From Dokdonella sp. (lineage in GTDB: Bacteria; Pseudomonadota; Gammaproteobacteria; Xanthomonadales; Rhodanobacteraceae), in the NCBI GenBank assembly GCA_019634795.1, contig JAHCAR010000005.1, positions 1 through 64,000 of the forward strand: a stretch of 64,000 nt of DNA, written 5' to 3'. The notes under the pieces are model-generated. The model was given only the letters and a program-made list of their open reading frames with translations. It ran no database searches and had not been told where the DNA came from. The first letter of the stretch is position 1, and each line of letters starts with the position of its first letter. This document shows positions 63,107 to 64,000 of this stretch, piece by piece. A program made the position numbers and the translations under genes.

Positions 63107-63799
63107 TCAGGTACCGCTGACAGTCAGGACGTAGTTGCTGTCGCCGGTGGCGGACGCGCTGCTCGAGTACAAGCCTGAAGCCGTTGCGTTGGCCATGTTC
63201 AGGGTCAGGGCGACATTGCCCTGCTGCGCATTGACCAGGCCTGGATCGGCAAACGTGACTGCCGTGGTGTTGTTGCCCGAAACGACCGGCGTCGTCGAAA
63301 CGAGCGGTGCGCTGAGGACGATGGTCTGCGGCCCGGTGCCAGCCAGCGACAGAGTGGTGCTGGTTCCGAGCGCAATGCTGACCGTCGTGTTGGCACTGGT
63401 GCCACCGATCGCGCGCACGGCCCAGACGTTCTGCAGGGTCAGCGGGATCAGTGCTGCGCTGAAGCCGCCCGGATTCGCTCCGATCGCGCCATTGGCAGTC
63501 AGACCACTGGCGCCACCCGATGCCGTCAGCGCGCCGGTCGCGCCCAGATCGCAGTTGGCGGCGGAAGTGCTGTAGATCGCACTGACCGTACCGCTTCCAC
63601 AAAGCATTCCAGCCAGGGCCGTGGACGGAACCGTGACGTTCACGGTCGAGAAATAGTAGAGCAGGGTGATCGGGCTGAGGGTGACGTTGAGGTCGACCAC
63701 CGCATTCTGGGCACTTGCGGAATTGGCCCCGAACAGGGCGCCGGCGATGACGAGCGAGGCACCGAAGCGCGTGCCGCGACGGGCAAAGATAGTACGCAT
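63107..63799 (-). CDS. Major pilin-like secreted subunit
   Basis: 230 residues from ATG 63799. Signal peptide (ASLVIAGALFGANSASA). The mature part is Thr/Ser/Ala/Gly-rich beta structure without charged patches: VVDLNVTLSPITLLYYFSTV, VALTLNMANATASGLYSSS, and ends DSNYVLTVSGT, a strand suited to donor-strand exchange. Two Cys (LCGSG, NCDLG) likely form a disulfide. First gene of the operon; a strong T-rich terminator sits 81 bases upstream. The protein resembles CS1-like/spore-coat-U-like major subunits in pattern only. Confidence 0.72.
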   Translation of the reverse strand: MRTIFARRGTRFGASLVIAGALFGANSASAQNAVVDLNVTLSPITLLYYFSTVNVTVPSTALAGMLCGSGTVSAIYSTSAANCDLGATGALTASGGASGLTANGAIGANPGGFSAALIPLTLQNVWAVRAIGGTSANTTVSIALGTSTTLSLAGTGPQTIVLSAPLVSTTPVVSGNNTTAVTFADPGLVNAQQGNVALTLNMANATASGLYSSSASATGDSNYVLTVSGT

Positions 63800-63879
63800 G
63801 ACCTGATTTTCTCTCTGTGTTGACGAAATGGATTGACGTTTCATGCGCCTTTTCGACAAGTCGCGCATTCACGTCGTTG

Positions 63880-63920
63880 AAAAAAACTCCCAAGATTCGG
63901 GCCTCCGGCCGTCATCTTGG
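63880..63920 (-). terminator. Intrinsic terminator upstream of the pilin gene (possible attenuator)
   Basis: Reading the minus strand: CCAAGAT ... ATCTTGG, 7-bp outer stem, inner GGCC/GGCC pair, followed by GAG and seven T (63880-63886). It either ends a gene beyond the right edge or acts as an attenuator in the pilin leader. The remaining bases 63921-64000 hold a GC hairpin (GCCCCC 63966-63971 / GGGGGC 63978-63983) and no gene. Confidence 0.75.
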
Positions 63921-64000
63921 TCCCCCGTGCAGCGAATCCATCGCCAGACAGTTCTTGAAACCTGCGCCCCCCCGGGCGGGGGCTTCGAAATCCTGTGGCT

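Noticed and set aside
63890-63920. c-di-GMP riboswitch (plus strand contains GCCTCCGGCC)
   Set aside because: Only this short word resembles the GEMM core; the surrounding conserved bases and stems are missing and it lies in the terminator stem.

Overview
The window looks like a chromosomal segment of a high-GC gammaproteobacterium of the Xanthomonadales/Lysobacterales, most likely Rhodanobacteraceae-like. The evidence is gene order and marks recognised from memory: serC-pheA-hisC-aroA-cmk-rpsA-ihfB-lapA-lapB, scpA-scpB-rluB, smc-zipA, a CopL-type protein, GTAG-headed REP palindromes, and a secreted protein ending in an IFADGF-type tail. No alignment or database search could be run. I saw no rRNA, tRNA, CRISPR array or complete insertion sequence. 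Most genes are tightly packed, with many ATGA, GTGA and TGATG stop/start overlaps.

Layout. 1-2.7 kb: arsC-lysR pair (LysR runs off the left edge), a small unknown gene and a CsgG-like lipoprotein-type exported protein. 2.7-5.9 kb (minus): scpA-scpB-rluB, chromosome condensation plus rRNA pseudouridylation. 5.9-6.5 kb: a gene-poor stretch. 6.5-12.3 kb (plus): YciI-like, BolA-like, PpiC-type lipoprotein, smc, zipA. 12.4-18.4 kb: a lipid-storage island with two phasins, a TetR regulator, an acyl-CoA-binding protein, a two-domain alcohol-forming fatty acyl-CoA reductase, a patatin-like phospholipase and a PHA-granule-system protein. 18.6-21.1 kb: a two-FHA membrane protein and msrPQ (repair of oxidised methionine in the periplasm). 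21.3-29.0 kb: serine/aromatic/histidine biosynthesis genes leading into cmk, rpsA and ihfB. 29.0-34.4 kb: lapA-lapB (control of lipopolysaccharide assembly) followed by a WecA/WbpL-type transferase, a WbpM-type dehydratase and galU. 34.4-38.6 kb: an exported unknown protein, a trans-sulfuration-type PLP enzyme, a flavin monooxygenase and an alanine-glyoxylate-type aminotransferase, probably one transcript. 38.6-44.5 kb (minus): a DUF1161-type protein and the mutagenesis pair imuB-dnaE2; dnaE2 carries two large repeat-derived in-frame insertions. 44.5-51.4 kb: exported unknown, AI-2E-type permease, small stress-type protein, DUF1345 protein, two FAD oxidoreductases and YaeQ. 51.5-56.1 kb: a copper locus (CopL, TolC-type lipoprotein with Met/His-rich tail, multicopper oxidase, cytochrome c fused to a SnoaL/NTF2-like domain). 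56.2-63.8 kb (minus): an atypical chaperone-usher-like surface-fibre operon.

The most unusual items are (1) dnaE2 with two families of dispersed palindromic repeats read through as protein, (2) the fatty-alcohol/wax-ester-type lipid locus with two phasins but no PHA synthase in view, (3) the non-classical usher operon with a beta-propeller-like secreted partner, and (4) the compact copper locus with a cytochrome-SnoaL fusion.
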